Part shown: in pieces, positions 34,351-44,453 of the stretch
How positions within the stretch are numbered: position 1 is the first letter of the stretch
Layout: the number at the start of each line of letters is the position of its first letter
Source of the DNA: Erythrobacter donghaensis
GTDB lineage: Bacteria > Pseudomonadota > Alphaproteobacteria > Sphingomonadales > Sphingomonadaceae
Assembly: GCF_002155425.1 (NCBI RefSeq)
Contig: NZ_MUYG01000009.1
Coordinates: forward strand, 62,001 to 126,000
Length of the DNA stretch: 64,000 bases
Direction: 5' to 3'
Made by a program: the position numbers and the translations under genes
The notes under the pieces: generated by a model
The model's input: the letters and a program-made list of their open reading frames with translations, nothing else
Database searches by the model: none
What the model was told of the DNA's origin: nothing

Positions 34351-36485
34351 CGGCCGGTCTCAGCAGGCGAGAGGGGAAGGGGTGTGGGCGTCGGCACCGG
34401 CGCGGGCGGCGCGGCGCTGCCTGCCGGAACGCCCGAGGGGTTGGCCTCGGGCCGGGGGGCGATCACTTCATCGGCAATCGCCTCAGTCTGGGCAGCGGCG
34501 ACCCGCGCCTCGGCCTCGACCCGGTCGAAGATCTCCTCCTCGCGGCGCGGCGGACGGCTGACGGTCGCGCCGCGCTCGGCGGCATAGGCGGCGTAGCGCC
34601 GTTCGAGCCGCTGCTGCGCGGTGCCGCCCCAGCCTGCCTCGAGCGCGGTCAGCGCCTCCATGCCCTTGGCCGGATCAAACAGGAAGGTCATCACGTCGCG
34701 CGCGATCGGATAGGCCGCGCCCGAACCGCCGCCGTGCTCGATCACCACCGCCCCGGCGTAGCGCGGGTTGTCATAGGGGGCGAAGAAGATGAACAGCCCG
34801 TGGTCGCGGTATTTCCACGGGCCGGACTTGCCGTTCGAGATCGAGAGCGAGACAACCTGCGCGGTGCCGGTCTTGCCCGCGATCAACACATCCGGGATCG
34901 GCAGCCGCGCGCGCCCGGCGGTGCCGGGGCCGTTGACCACATCGCTCATCGCCTTGCGGACATAGGTGACCTGCTCGGTCGAGAAATCGGCCTTGTCGAA
35001 GCCCTGCGGCTTGGTGTCGAGCGTCAGGCGCGGCATCACATGCTTGCCGGTGGCGAGGCGCGAGGCCATCACGGCGAGCTGCAAGGGGCTGGCGAGCATG
35101 TAGCCTTGACCAATCGTGGCGTTGACCGTGTCGAAGGTCTGCCATTCGCGGCCCCACTTCTTCATTTTCCATGCGGGGTCAGGGACAGTGCCGTAGAACT
35201 GGCTGGTGACGGGGAGGGGGAATTCCTGCCCCATCCCGCACAGCCGCGCCATGTCGGCGATCGGCTGCATCCCGACACGCTGGGCCATCGAATAGAAATA
35301 GACGTCACAGCTTTGGTAGATACCCTTGGCCATATTGGTCGCGCCGTGGCCGCGGCGGTTCCAGCAGCCGAACACGCGGTTGCCCACGCGCAGGCCGCCG
35401 CCGCAGAACACGGTTTCCTCGGGGTCGACACCGGCCTGCATCAGCGCCATCGACACCATCGGCTTGACGGTCGATCCGGGCGGGTAGAGTCCCTTGAGCA
35501 CCTTGTTGCGCAGCGGCACGCGCTCGTCCTCGCGCAGCATCGCATATTCGACGCCGCCGATCCCGTCGGAGAAGGAATTGGGGTCGAAGCTCGGCATCGA
35601 GGCCATGCACAGGAGATCGCCGGTGCGGCAGTCCATCACCACCACCGAGCCGCTTTCAAGCCCGATGCGGCGCGCGGCATAGTCCTGCAAAGGGCCGTCG
35701 ATGGTGAGGCGCACGGGATTGCCCTGCACATCCTCGCGGGTTTCGAGATCGCGCACGATCCGGCCCGATGCGGTCACTTCAACGCGCCGGGCGCCGGGCA
35801 CCCCGCGCAGTTCCTTCTCGAACTGCTTTTCGAGGCCGTCCTTGCCGATCTTGTAACCCGGCGTGATCAACAGCGGGTTGGGGTCTTTCTCGTATTCCTC
35901 GGCCGAGGCAGGCCCGACATAGCCGATCAGGTGGCCGACGCTCGACGCGGTCGGATACAGCCGCGAAAAGCCGCGTTGCGGCACTACGCCGGGCAGGTCC
36001 GGCAGGCGCACGCTGAGCGCGGCGAATTGTTCATAGCCAAGCCCGCTCGCGACCTCGACCGGAGCGAAGCCGCGCGAAGTGGAGACCTTGTCCTTGATAT
36101 CGGCGATCCGTGCCGGCCCGAGCGACAGAAGCTCGCCCAGACGGTCGATGGTCTTGTCGGCATCGACCAGCCGCTCGGGGATCAGGTCGACGCGGAAATC
36201 GGCGCGGTTGGACGCCAGCGCTGCGCCGTTGCGATCAAGGATCCAGCCCCGGCGCGGCGGGATCAGCGTGAGATTGACCCGGTTGCTTTCGGATTCCAAC
36301 CGGTATTTCTCGTTCTCGGCGACCGAGAGATAGCCAAGGCGCAGCGCCAGCAGCACCCCGATTCCGCCCTGCACCGCGCCGATCACCACCGCGCGGCGAT
36401 CAAAGGTGGCACGCAGGATCGAGGCATTGAGGAGCTTGTTCGGGCGGTCGGAAACGCCATTTCGGAACGGGAACTTGAACTTCAT
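34347..36485 (-). CDS. mrdA: Penicillin-binding protein 2 (elongation transpeptidase)
   Basis: A 712-residue class B PBP that crosslinks peptidoglycan in the elongasome. One N-terminal membrane helix (residues about 27-50), a PBP dimer domain, then the transpeptidase with STVK (in YPPGSTVKPM), SxN-type SCD/YF region and KTGTAQVV. The C-terminus carries an unusual extra 90-120 residues: charged EEEIFDRVEAEARVAA followed by a Pro/Ala tail, longer than in E. coli. The ATG at 36485 overlaps mreD by one base; longer upstream frame discarded. Confidence 0.96.
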   Translation of the reverse strand: MKFKFPFRNGVSDRPNKLLNASILRATFDRRAVVIGAVQGGIGVLLALRLGYLSVAENEKYRLESESNRVNLTLIPPRRGWILDRNGAALASNRADFRVDLIPERLVDADKTIDRLGELLSLGPARIADIKDKVSTSRGFAPVEVASGLGYEQFAALSVRLPDLPGVVPQRGFSRLYPTASSVGHLIGYVGPASAEEYEKDPNPLLITPGYKIGKDGLEKQFEKELRGVPGARRVEVTASGRIVRDLETREDVQGNPVRLTIDGPLQDYAARRIGLESGSVVVMDCRTGDLLCMASMPSFDPNSFSDGIGGVEYAMLREDERVPLRNKVLKGLYPPGSTVKPMVSMALMQAGVDPEETVFCGGGLRVGNRVFGCWNRRGHGATNMAKGIYQSCDVYFYSMAQRVGMQPIADMARLCGMGQEFPLPVTSQFYGTVPDPAWKMKKWGREWQTFDTVNATIGQGYMLASPLQLAVMASRLATGKHVMPRLTLDTKPQGFDKADFSTEQVTYVRKAMSDVVNGPGTAGRARLPIPDVLIAGKTGTAQVVSLSISNGKSGPWKYRDHGLFIFFAPYDNPRYAGAVVIEHGGGSGAAYPIARDVMTFLFDPAKGMEALTALEAGWGGTAQQRLERRYAAYAAERGATVSRPPRREEEIFDRVEAEARVAAAQTEAIADEVIAPRPEANPSGVPAGSAAPPAPVPTPTPLPLSPAETGR

Positions 36486-37039
36486 CAGTCGATCGTCCGC
36501 GCACGCGAGAGCCGGAACCGGTCGAGCCAGGCGACCAGCCGCGCGATCATCGGATAAAGCAGCACCGCCAGCGCCGCCTGCGGGGCGGCAACCGCGAACA
36601 TTTCCGGCGTCAAGGGCGCGCCCGAGATCACCAGCGCCGCGCTCCAATAGGTCAGCGCCAGCAGGCTGGCGGCGAACCAGTCATGCCAGAAATCGCGCCA
36701 GGGAAAGCGGGTCTCGATCAGCTCGATCGCAATCATCGCCAGCGACCATAGCAGAATTGCGCTGCCGAAGGGCTGTCCGCTGAACAGATCGTCGAACGCG
36801 CCGAGCGGGGCTCCGGCCCACAGCGGCAGCACGCCGGGTCGCACCATGCGCCAGCCCAGCAGCATCAGAAAGCCGAGCGAGGGCAGCAGCGGCATCAGAT
36901 CGGCCATCAGCAGCACCGGCAGCACCGATCCCAGCATGATCGAGGCATAGGGCACCGAACGCCTACGCAACGGCGAGGACGTGCGGTTGATCCGGCGGCC
37001 ATAGATGTCCGAACGTGCGCGCGGGTCTAACTGCTCCAT
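36485..37039 (-). CDS. mreD: Rod shape-determining protein MreD
   Basis: A 184-residue hydrophobic protein with about five membrane helices. The MreD-like motif GAPLGAFDDLFSGQPFGSAILLWSL (about residues 76-100) supports the call, as does its place between mreC and mrdA. It links the cytoplasmic MreB filament to the cell-wall synthases. The ATG at 37039 overlaps the mreC stop by one base; an upstream GTG at 37042 is possible. Confidence 0.92.
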   Translation of the reverse strand: MEQLDPRARSDIYGRRINRTSSPLRRRSVPYASIMLGSVLPVLLMADLMPLLPSLGFLMLLGWRMVRPGVLPLWAGAPLGAFDDLFSGQPFGSAILLWSLAMIAIELIETRFPWRDFWHDWFAASLLALTYWSAALVISGAPLTPEMFAVAAPQAALAVLLYPMIARLVAWLDRFRLSRARTID

Positions 37040-37989
37040 CACTCCTCCCCAGCTCCGGCGCGGGGCGAGGCGGTGGCGGCAGGGGAGGAGGAGGCGCTCG
37101 GGCCGGGGGCCGGGGCGGCGGACGGATCGGTCAGCTCGGCCACGGCGGCAGGCTGGGCAACGGGCTCGACCGCGACGAAATTGGTCGAGGCCGGTTCCGC
37201 CACCAGCTGCGCGATGCCGCCATCAGGCGTGATCTTTGCGATCACTGCCACAGCGACGCCGGGGCGGTAATATCCGCCTGCGCCGCTCGTCACCATCATG
37301 TCGCCGACCTTGAGCGGATTGACCCCAAGGTTGACGAGGCGGATGCGCAGCAGTCCGTCGCCGCGCCCTTCGGCAAAGGCAATGACATTGTCGGCAGCGC
37401 GGCGCACCGGCAGCACGCTTTCGCTGTCAGTCAGCAGCAGCACCCGCGCCGATCCGCGCCCGGCTTCGAGCACGCGGCCGACGACGCCGCGTTCGGACAC
37501 CACCGGCATTCCCGGTCGCACGCCATCATTCCACCCAGCGCTGATATAGGCATGGCGCCGCCCGCTAGTGGCGGTAGAGCCGACCAGCCGCGCCATCGCC
37601 ACCGGCCTGATCTCGCCTTCGGTCAGTCCAAGCAGGCCCTTCAGTCGCGCATTCTCAGCCTTGAGCGCGTTAGCCTCGCCCACGCGGATACGAGCGATCT
37701 CAAGCTCGCGGCGAAGTTCGGCGTTTTGCGATCCGGCCTGGAAATAGCCCGCGATGCCGGCGATCATCCCCTGCGATCCCGCGCGGGTTACGGCGCCCGC
37801 CTCACCCGCCGGGGCGACGACATCGCTCGCCACACCGCGCAGGGGGGCGAAGGCCGCCGGCTGCCACAGCGACAGCATCAGCAGCACAAGGCCCAACGCA
37901 GCACCCGCGCCCGCCAGCAGGTAGCCGGTGAACAGCGAATACTGCGCCTTCTTCGAAAAGCCCGAGCGGCGCGAAGAGGGGGGCGCCAT
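37039..37989 (-). CDS. mreC: Rod shape-determining protein MreC
   Basis: A 316-residue periplasmic scaffold of the elongasome. A single N-terminal membrane helix (residues about 18-40), a coiled coil (NAELRRELEIARIRVGEANALKAENARLKGLL, about residues 95-127), then beta-barrel subdomains containing NDGVRPGMPVVSERGVVGRV and GDMMVTSGAGG. The last 50 residues are Pro/Ala/Ser-rich and probably disordered. It follows mreB by about 35 bases. Confidence 0.95.
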   Translation of the reverse strand: MAPPSSRRSGFSKKAQYSLFTGYLLAGAGAALGLVLLMLSLWQPAAFAPLRGVASDVVAPAGEAGAVTRAGSQGMIAGIAGYFQAGSQNAELRRELEIARIRVGEANALKAENARLKGLLGLTEGEIRPVAMARLVGSTATSGRRHAYISAGWNDGVRPGMPVVSERGVVGRVLEAGRGSARVLLLTDSESVLPVRRAADNVIAFAEGRGDGLLRIRLVNLGVNPLKVGDMMVTSGAGGYYRPGVAVAVIAKITPDGGIAQLVAEPASTNFVAVEPVAQPAAVAELTDPSAAPAPGPSASSSPAATASPRAGAGEE

Positions 37990-38024
37990 GGCTTAGGATC
38001 CCTTCTGACTTAGGCGCAGCGCAC

Positions 38025-39146
<1,122 letters not shown>

Positions 39147-39199
39147 TTATGACATGACAGGCCGCGCCTAGCGAATCCGCAGGCAAAAGGCCAAAATAT

Positions 39200-39227
39200 T
39201 TGTCCACTGTGACGGCGATTTTATGCC
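39200..39227 (+). promoter_or_regulatory. Probable mutL promoter
   Basis: TTGTCC (39200-39205), 16-base spacer, TATGCC (39222-39227), 44 bases before the mutL start. A weaker TTGGCC/TAGGCG pair with an 18-base spacer on the opposite strand could serve mreB. Confidence 0.45.
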
Positions 39228-39271
39228 GCCCACCCTCGAAATTGCGACGGCCCATCGCTAGCGTGCGACAA

Positions 39272-41125
39272 ATGCCCGAAATCCGCCGCCTGCCTTCGTC
39301 ACTTGTGAACCGTATTGCTGCGGGAGAGGTGGTCGAACGCCCTGCTGCAGCGCTCAAGGAGCTGGTCGAGAACGCGATTGATGCGGGTGCGCAGCGAATC
39401 GGTGTGGTGCTGGGCGAGGGCGGTCTTGCGCGCATCGAAGTGGTCGATGACGGGTGCGGCATGGGGCCCGATGGCATGGCGCTGGCGCTCGAACGCCATG
39501 CCACCTCCAAGCTCCCGGATTCGCTGATCGGCGCCGACGGCGCGATCGAGCTGGTGACGACGCTGGGCTTTCGCGGCGAGGCGCTGCCAAGCATCGCCAG
39601 TGTCGCGCGGCTCACCATCGAGAGCCGCGAGGCGGGCTCTGCGGAAGGCTGGCGCCGGGTGGTTGATCACGGCGCGCTGCTGGCGGACGAGCCTGCCGCA
39701 TTGCCACCGGGCACGCGCGTGCGCGTCGAAGATCTGTTCGACAAGGTGCCCGCGCGCCGCAAGTTCCTGCGCACCGCACGCAGCGAATATGCCGCCTGCC
39801 TCGACGTTGTCCGCCGCCTCGCGATGGCGCGGCCCGATATTGCCTTCACGCTGGAGACGGCGAGCGATGGGGCGAAGCGCACCGTCCTCAACCTGCAAGC
39901 CGGTGAGGAGCTGGCGACCCGCGTCGCGCGGATCATCGCGCATGAGCTGAAGGACAACTCGGTCGCCATCGCCATGGACCGCGACACGCCGCACGGGGTG
40001 ATGCGGCTGACGGGGCTTGCGGGCCTGCCGACCTACAACCGGGGCGTGGCCGATCACCAATACCTCTTCGTCAACGGCCGCCCGGTGAAGGACCGGCTGC
40101 TGGTGGGCGCGGTGCGCGGTGCCTATGCCGACATGCTCGCGCGGGATCGCCACGCGGTGCTGGCGCTGTTTCTCGAGCTGCCGCCGCAGGATGTCGATGT
40201 GAATGTCCATCCGGCCAAGACCGAGGTGCGTTTCCGCGACAGCGCCGGAGTGCGCGGATTCATTGTCAGCGGGCTAAGGCAGGCGCTCGCGACAGGGGAT
40301 CGCCGCTCGGCGCAGGGGCCGGACCGCGCCGCCATGGGCAGGTGGGTGAGCGAGCCTGCCGCAGCGGTCGAAACACAGTCACCGGCACTTGCCAGCATCT
40401 TCTCGGGCCGCGACTGGACGGCGGCGCAACCGCGGCTCGGCGAGGCGCGTCAGGATTGGAGCGCACCGCTCCCCGCGCCGCAGGGCCGGGCCGAGGAAGC
40501 CGCACCCGTTCCCGAGGAAGCGCGCCAATACCCCCTCGGCATCGCGCGGGGGCAGGTCGCCAACACCTATATCGTCGCCGAGGCCGCCGATGGCCTGGTG
40601 CTGGTCGATCAGCACGCCGCGCACGAACGCCTCGTGCTCGAACGCCTGCGCGCCGCGGGGGCAGGGGAGGCCAACCGCCGCTCGCAGGCGCTGCTGGTGC
40701 CCGACGTGGTCGAAATGGACGAGGTCGATTGCGACCGTCTGGAGGATGCAGCGGAGGGACTTGCGCGTTTCGGCCTCGTGATCGAACGCTTCGGGCCCGC
40801 CGCGATGCTGGTCCGCGCGCTCCCCGCTGCGCTGCCCAAGGCCGACAGCGCCCGCCTGCTGCGCGACCTCGCCGACGATATCGCCAAGCACGGCAAGCAG
40901 GAGGACAGCGGCGCGCTGCTGCTCGCCGAACGGCTCGAACTGGTGTTGGCGACAATGGCCTGCCACGGATCGGTGCGCGCAGGCCGCACGCTCAGCGTCG
41001 CAGAGATGAACGCGCTGCTGCGCGAAATGGAGGCGACGCCAAGGTCAGGCCAGTGCAATCACGGGCGACCGACCTGGGTGAAGCTCAGCATGGAAGATGT
41101 CGAAAAGCTGTTTGGACGGCACTGA
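39272..41125 (+). CDS. mutL: DNA mismatch repair endonuclease MutL
   Basis: A 617-residue MutL. The GHKL ATPase has LVENAIDAGA, VDDGCGM and FRGEALPSIASV. The C-terminal domain contains DQHAAHERLVLE, a clear DQHA(X)2E(X)4E endonuclease motif, plus ACHGSVRAG and the CNHGRPTW zinc-site motif. So this MutL nicks DNA itself, as expected in organisms without MutH/Dam strand discrimination. The ATG at 39272 (MPEIRRLPSSLVNRIAAGEVV) matches family starts. Confidence 0.97.
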   Translation: MPEIRRLPSSLVNRIAAGEVVERPAAALKELVENAIDAGAQRIGVVLGEGGLARIEVVDDGCGMGPDGMALALERHATSKLPDSLIGADGAIELVTTLGFRGEALPSIASVARLTIESREAGSAEGWRRVVDHGALLADEPAALPPGTRVRVEDLFDKVPARRKFLRTARSEYAACLDVVRRLAMARPDIAFTLETASDGAKRTVLNLQAGEELATRVARIIAHELKDNSVAIAMDRDTPHGVMRLTGLAGLPTYNRGVADHQYLFVNGRPVKDRLLVGAVRGAYADMLARDRHAVLALFLELPPQDVDVNVHPAKTEVRFRDSAGVRGFIVSGLRQALATGDRRSAQGPDRAAMGRWVSEPAAAVETQSPALASIFSGRDWTAAQPRLGEARQDWSAPLPAPQGRAEEAAPVPEEARQYPLGIARGQVANTYIVAEAADGLVLVDQHAAHERLVLERLRAAGAGEANRRSQALLVPDVVEMDEVDCDRLEDAAEGLARFGLVIERFGPAAMLVRALPAALPKADSARLLRDLADDIAKHGKQEDSGALLLAERLELVLATMACHGSVRAGRTLSVAEMNALLREMEATPRSGQCNHGRPTWVKLSMEDVEKLFGRH

Positions 41126-41145
41126 ACCGCCCTCCGCACCGCGCG

Positions 41146-41934
41146 CTAGGCGCGGCGGGCGTGCTCGTCGATGTCGGGAATGATGCGATAGCGCGCCAGC
41201 ACGAGGCTGAAGACCCCGAACATCACCATGCCGATCGCGACGAGGGTGAACAGCCATCCCGTCCCGGCGAGCGATTCGACCGCCTCGCCGAGCGTCTTCA
41301 CGTTCGACGATCCCTTGGCCATAAAACCGGTCTCAATCAGCGACCAGCCGATCACCGCAAAGGTCACCGCGCGCGCGGCGTAACCGATCCTCCCGACCAG
41401 CTTGGTCTGATCAGGCGCGCTCGGGGAAATATTGTGCATGAACTTGGCGGTCGCGGCCTTCAGGCCCTGCGCCACCGCGGCGAGGAAGAAGGTAACGCCG
41501 AGAATGCCGATCACCGCCCCGCCGAGCGGGAAGGACAACATGCCCTGCGCCGCCTCGGACGCGCCTCCGCCCGCTCCCGCTGCTGCGCCGGTGGCGAACT
41601 TGTAGGCCGTCCACGCCAGCGCGAGGTGTCCGATCCCGCTTCCGGCATGGCCGATCCGCTGGGCCCAGCCCTTGGCGTCAGAACCCTTGTGCTCGATATC
41701 GAAAGCGGGCGAGGCGAAGCGGAACAGCGCATATGCCAGAAGACCGACCACCAGCACCCATAGCAGGACCGTACCGCCGGGGATGGAATCAACCGTCGCG
41801 AAGATGCCCGTGGTGCCCTCGCTGATCTGTCCGATCGCGCCAAGCGCGATAAAGCCCAGCACCGTATAGAGCACCGCGCGGGCGAAAAAGCCGACCCGCA
41901 CCAGCATCTCTAGCTTACCCGTCCCGTTGTTCAC
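41146..41934 (-). CDS. DUF1206 membrane protein
   Basis: A 262-residue protein with six membrane helices arranged as three repeats of about 75 residues: LVRVGFFARAVLYTVLGFIALG, QRIGHAGSGIGHLALAWTAYKF and VGRIGYAARAVTFAVIGWSLIE. Such a triple Gly/Ala-Arg repeat is the DUF1206 hallmark; function unknown. I favour the GTG at 41934 because AGAGGAA lies eight bases upstream; ATG 41907 or a longer start are alternatives. Convergent with mutL. Confidence 0.85.
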   Translation of the reverse strand: MNNGTGKLEMLVRVGFFARAVLYTVLGFIALGAIGQISEGTTGIFATVDSIPGGTVLLWVLVVGLLAYALFRFASPAFDIEHKGSDAKGWAQRIGHAGSGIGHLALAWTAYKFATGAAAGAGGGASEAAQGMLSFPLGGAVIGILGVTFFLAAVAQGLKAATAKFMHNISPSAPDQTKLVGRIGYAARAVTFAVIGWSLIETGFMAKGSSNVKTLGEAVESLAGTGWLFTLVAIGMVMFGVFSLVLARYRIIPDIDEHARRA

Positions 41935-42032
41935 TTGCGCGTTCCTCTTGCCTTGCCATGTGCAAGCAAGAGCCGTGTTCACGGAGACTTGTTCCTTCCG
42001 CGCTGGAAATCGTCGCGCAGGAGGGGCGGCGG

Positions 42033-43238
42033 TCAGCGGCGCAGCGCGCTTTCGATGTCGGCGAGCTTGCCGTCCGCCGAAGCATCCTCCGGCAACCCGA
42101 GCACAGCCCGCAGCAGGGCGGCGACCGCGACATTGTCGAACACCGGAACCCTCGCACCGCGCGCGAAGGCCGGGCCGCTGGCGATGAACACCGCGAGCAT
42201 GTCCGGGTCGGCATTGTCATAGCCATGCGCCCCGCCGCTCACGGGGTAGGCGGGGGCACCAGACAGGATCGTCCAGCCATTCTCGGCGATGCAGATGATC
42301 GCCGCGACGCGCGGGTTGGTGCCGTATTTGAGGCGCGCGGGCAGGTCCTCCTTGCGCTGGCAGGTCATGTGCTCGTGCGGCACCAGCAGCGCCTCGGCGA
42401 CGCGGTTGTCGGTGCCGGCGGCAGGCTCGATCGCGGCATAGGGGCCGGTCTCGACCGCGATGTAGCTCGCCCGGTCAAGCAAATCGTCGAGCTGGATCAC
42501 GCGGGCCTCGTCCACCTGCCGCATCCCGTGGTCGGCGACGATGACCCAGTTGACCGCCACGCCCAGCGCCTTCGCGCCTGCAACGAGCTCGCCGATCCGC
42601 GCGTCGACCTCGGCGATGGCGGCGTTCACCTCGGCGCTGTCGGGACCGAAGCGGTGGCCTGCGGTGTCGACCGTGTCGAAATAGATCGTGGCAAAGGCAG
42701 GGCGGAGGCTCGCGGGGCGACGCAGCCAGTCGATCAGCGTGGTGACGCGCTGCACATTGGTGACGTTCTGATCGAAGCGCAGCCAGTCGCGCGGGCGCAT
42801 CTCGCCGATCGCGACCTCGCTGCCCGGCCAGAACATCGTCGCGGTGCGCAGCCCTGCGCGCTCGGCGGCGATCCAGACCGGCTCGGCCTCGTCCCACCAG
42901 AAGGGGTCGAGCGCCTGACGCGCATTGCCGAGGCTGAACATCTCGCCCGGACGGCGCGGATCGATCATCGAATTGCCGACGATGCCGTTGCGGTCGGGCA
43001 CCTTGCCGGTGACGAGCGCATAATGATTGGGGAAGGTCTTGGTCGGAAAGCTCGGACGCATCGACCCGCTGGCGCCTGCCTTGGCGAGCGCAGACAGGTT
43101 CGGAGTGATCCCGCGATCCAGATAATCGGGGCGGAAGCCGTCGATGCCGACGAGCACGGTGACAGGGCGCTGTGGCTCCTTTGCCGAAGCGGCAAAGGGA
43201 GCAAGGACGAGGGCGGCAATCAGCAGGATCAGGCGCAT
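42033..43238 (-). CDS. Exported nucleotide pyrophosphatase/phosphodiesterase (alkaline phosphatase superfamily)
   Basis: A 401-residue secreted enzyme of the NPP type. A Sec signal (MRLILLIAALVLAPFAASA) precedes the domain. Metal/nucleophile sites: GIDGFRPDYL (Asp), PSFPTKTFPNHYALVTG (Thr nucleophile), GNSM (Asn), DTVDTAGHRFGP (Asp and His), VADHGM (Asp, His) and GAHGYDN (His). These are the full two-zinc set, so it should hydrolyse nucleotide or phospholipid phosphodiesters; substrate unknown. Start at 43238 chosen for the signal peptide. Confidence 0.92.
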   Translation of the reverse strand: MRLILLIAALVLAPFAASAKEPQRPVTVLVGIDGFRPDYLDRGITPNLSALAKAGASGSMRPSFPTKTFPNHYALVTGKVPDRNGIVGNSMIDPRRPGEMFSLGNARQALDPFWWDEAEPVWIAAERAGLRTATMFWPGSEVAIGEMRPRDWLRFDQNVTNVQRVTTLIDWLRRPASLRPAFATIYFDTVDTAGHRFGPDSAEVNAAIAEVDARIGELVAGAKALGVAVNWVIVADHGMRQVDEARVIQLDDLLDRASYIAVETGPYAAIEPAAGTDNRVAEALLVPHEHMTCQRKEDLPARLKYGTNPRVAAIICIAENGWTILSGAPAYPVSGGAHGYDNADPDMLAVFIASGPAFARGARVPVFDNVAVAALLRAVLGLPEDASADGKLADIESALRR

Positions 43239-43286
43239 GGTTCGCCCCCTATGCACGCGGGATGTCAGAACGGCGACGGCGCGCAA

Positions 43287-44387
43287 TCAAACGTTGAACT
43301 TGAACAGCAGCACGTCGCCGTCCTGGACGACATATTCCTTGCCTTCCTGGCGCAGCTTGCCCGCTTCCTTCGCGCCCGCTTCGCCGCCGAGCGTGACGTA
43401 ATCGTCATAGGCGATGGTTTCGGCCCGGATGAAGCCGCGTTCGAAATCCGAGTGGATCTCGCCGGCTGCCTGCGGGGCCTTGGCGCCATCGGGGAAGGTC
43501 CAGGCGCGGGCTTCCTTGGGACCGGCGGTGAAGAAGGTCTTGAGGCCGAGCAGCTTGTATCCTGCGCGGATCACGCGGGCGAGGCCGCTTTCGGTGAGGC
43601 CCAGCGCCTCCAGAAATTCGCCCCGGTCTTCCACCGGCATGGCGACCAGCTCGGCCTCGATCGCGGCGGAGACGACCACCGCTTCTGCACCCTCGGCCGC
43701 AGCCTTGGCGAAGACCTTGGCGGACAACTCGTTGCCCTCGGCGGCGTCCTCCTCGGCGACGTTGCAGACATACAGCACCGGCTTGGCGGTGAGCAGCTGG
43801 GCCTGTTTGAACAGGCGCGCTTCCTCCTCGTCCTTGGGCTCGGTGAGGCGCGCAGGCTTGCCGTCGCGCAGCAGGTCGAGCGCCTGCCCGAGCACGCTCG
43901 CCATGGCCTTGGCTTCCTTGTCGCCCGCCGCGCCGCGCTTGGCAGCGGCGGGGACGCGTTTTTCGAGGCTTTCAAGGTCGGAGAGCATCAACTCGGTATC
44001 GACCACTTCGGCATCGGCGATGGGATCGACCTTGTTGGCGACGTGCTGGATGTCGTCATCCTCGAAGCAGCGCAGCACGTGGACGATCGCGTCCACCTCA
44101 CGGATATTGCCGAGGAACTGGTTACCGAGACCTTCGCCCTTGCTGGCGCCCTTCACCAGACCCGCGATGTCGACGAAGCCGAGCTGGGTCTCGATGATCT
44201 TGGCGCTCTTGGCGATGGCGGCGATCTTCTGGAGGCGGTCATCGGGCACCGCGACCTGGCCGACATTGGGCTCGATGGTGCAGAAGGGATAATTGGCCGC
44301 CTGCGCCGCCTGCGTCTCGGTCAGCGCATTGAACAGAGTGGACTTGCCCACGTTGGGCAGGCCGACGATCCCGCAACGGAAACCCAT
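43287..44387 (-). CDS. ychF: Redox-regulated ATPase YchF (OLA1 family)
   Basis: A 366-residue Obg-related protein that prefers ATP and associates with ribosomes. G1 is GLPNVGKST (residues about 7-15), G3 is DIAGLVKGAS, the NxxE-type G4 region sits near YVCNVAEED, and the C-terminal TGS domain includes TFFTAGPKEARAWTF and GEIHSDFERGFIRAETI. Full length for the family. It is read in the same direction as the NPP gene but 48 bases away. Confidence 0.97.
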   Translation of the reverse strand: MGFRCGIVGLPNVGKSTLFNALTETQAAQAANYPFCTIEPNVGQVAVPDDRLQKIAAIAKSAKIIETQLGFVDIAGLVKGASKGEGLGNQFLGNIREVDAIVHVLRCFEDDDIQHVANKVDPIADAEVVDTELMLSDLESLEKRVPAAAKRGAAGDKEAKAMASVLGQALDLLRDGKPARLTEPKDEEEARLFKQAQLLTAKPVLYVCNVAEEDAAEGNELSAKVFAKAAAEGAEAVVVSAAIEAELVAMPVEDRGEFLEALGLTESGLARVIRAGYKLLGLKTFFTAGPKEARAWTFPDGAKAPQAAGEIHSDFERGFIRAETIAYDDYVTLGGEAGAKEAGKLRQEGKEYVVQDGDVLLFKFNV

Positions 44388-44453
44388 GATAAATTGCCTT
44401 GGCTATCAGGAAAGCGCCGCCCTTAGCCGCGTGGCCCGCGAATGGCTAGAGCC

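Noticed and set aside
34347-36647. 766-residue version of PBP2
   Set aside because: The additional 54 N-terminal residues lie inside mreD in another frame; the ATG at 36485 gives the expected short cytosolic tail and membrane anchor.
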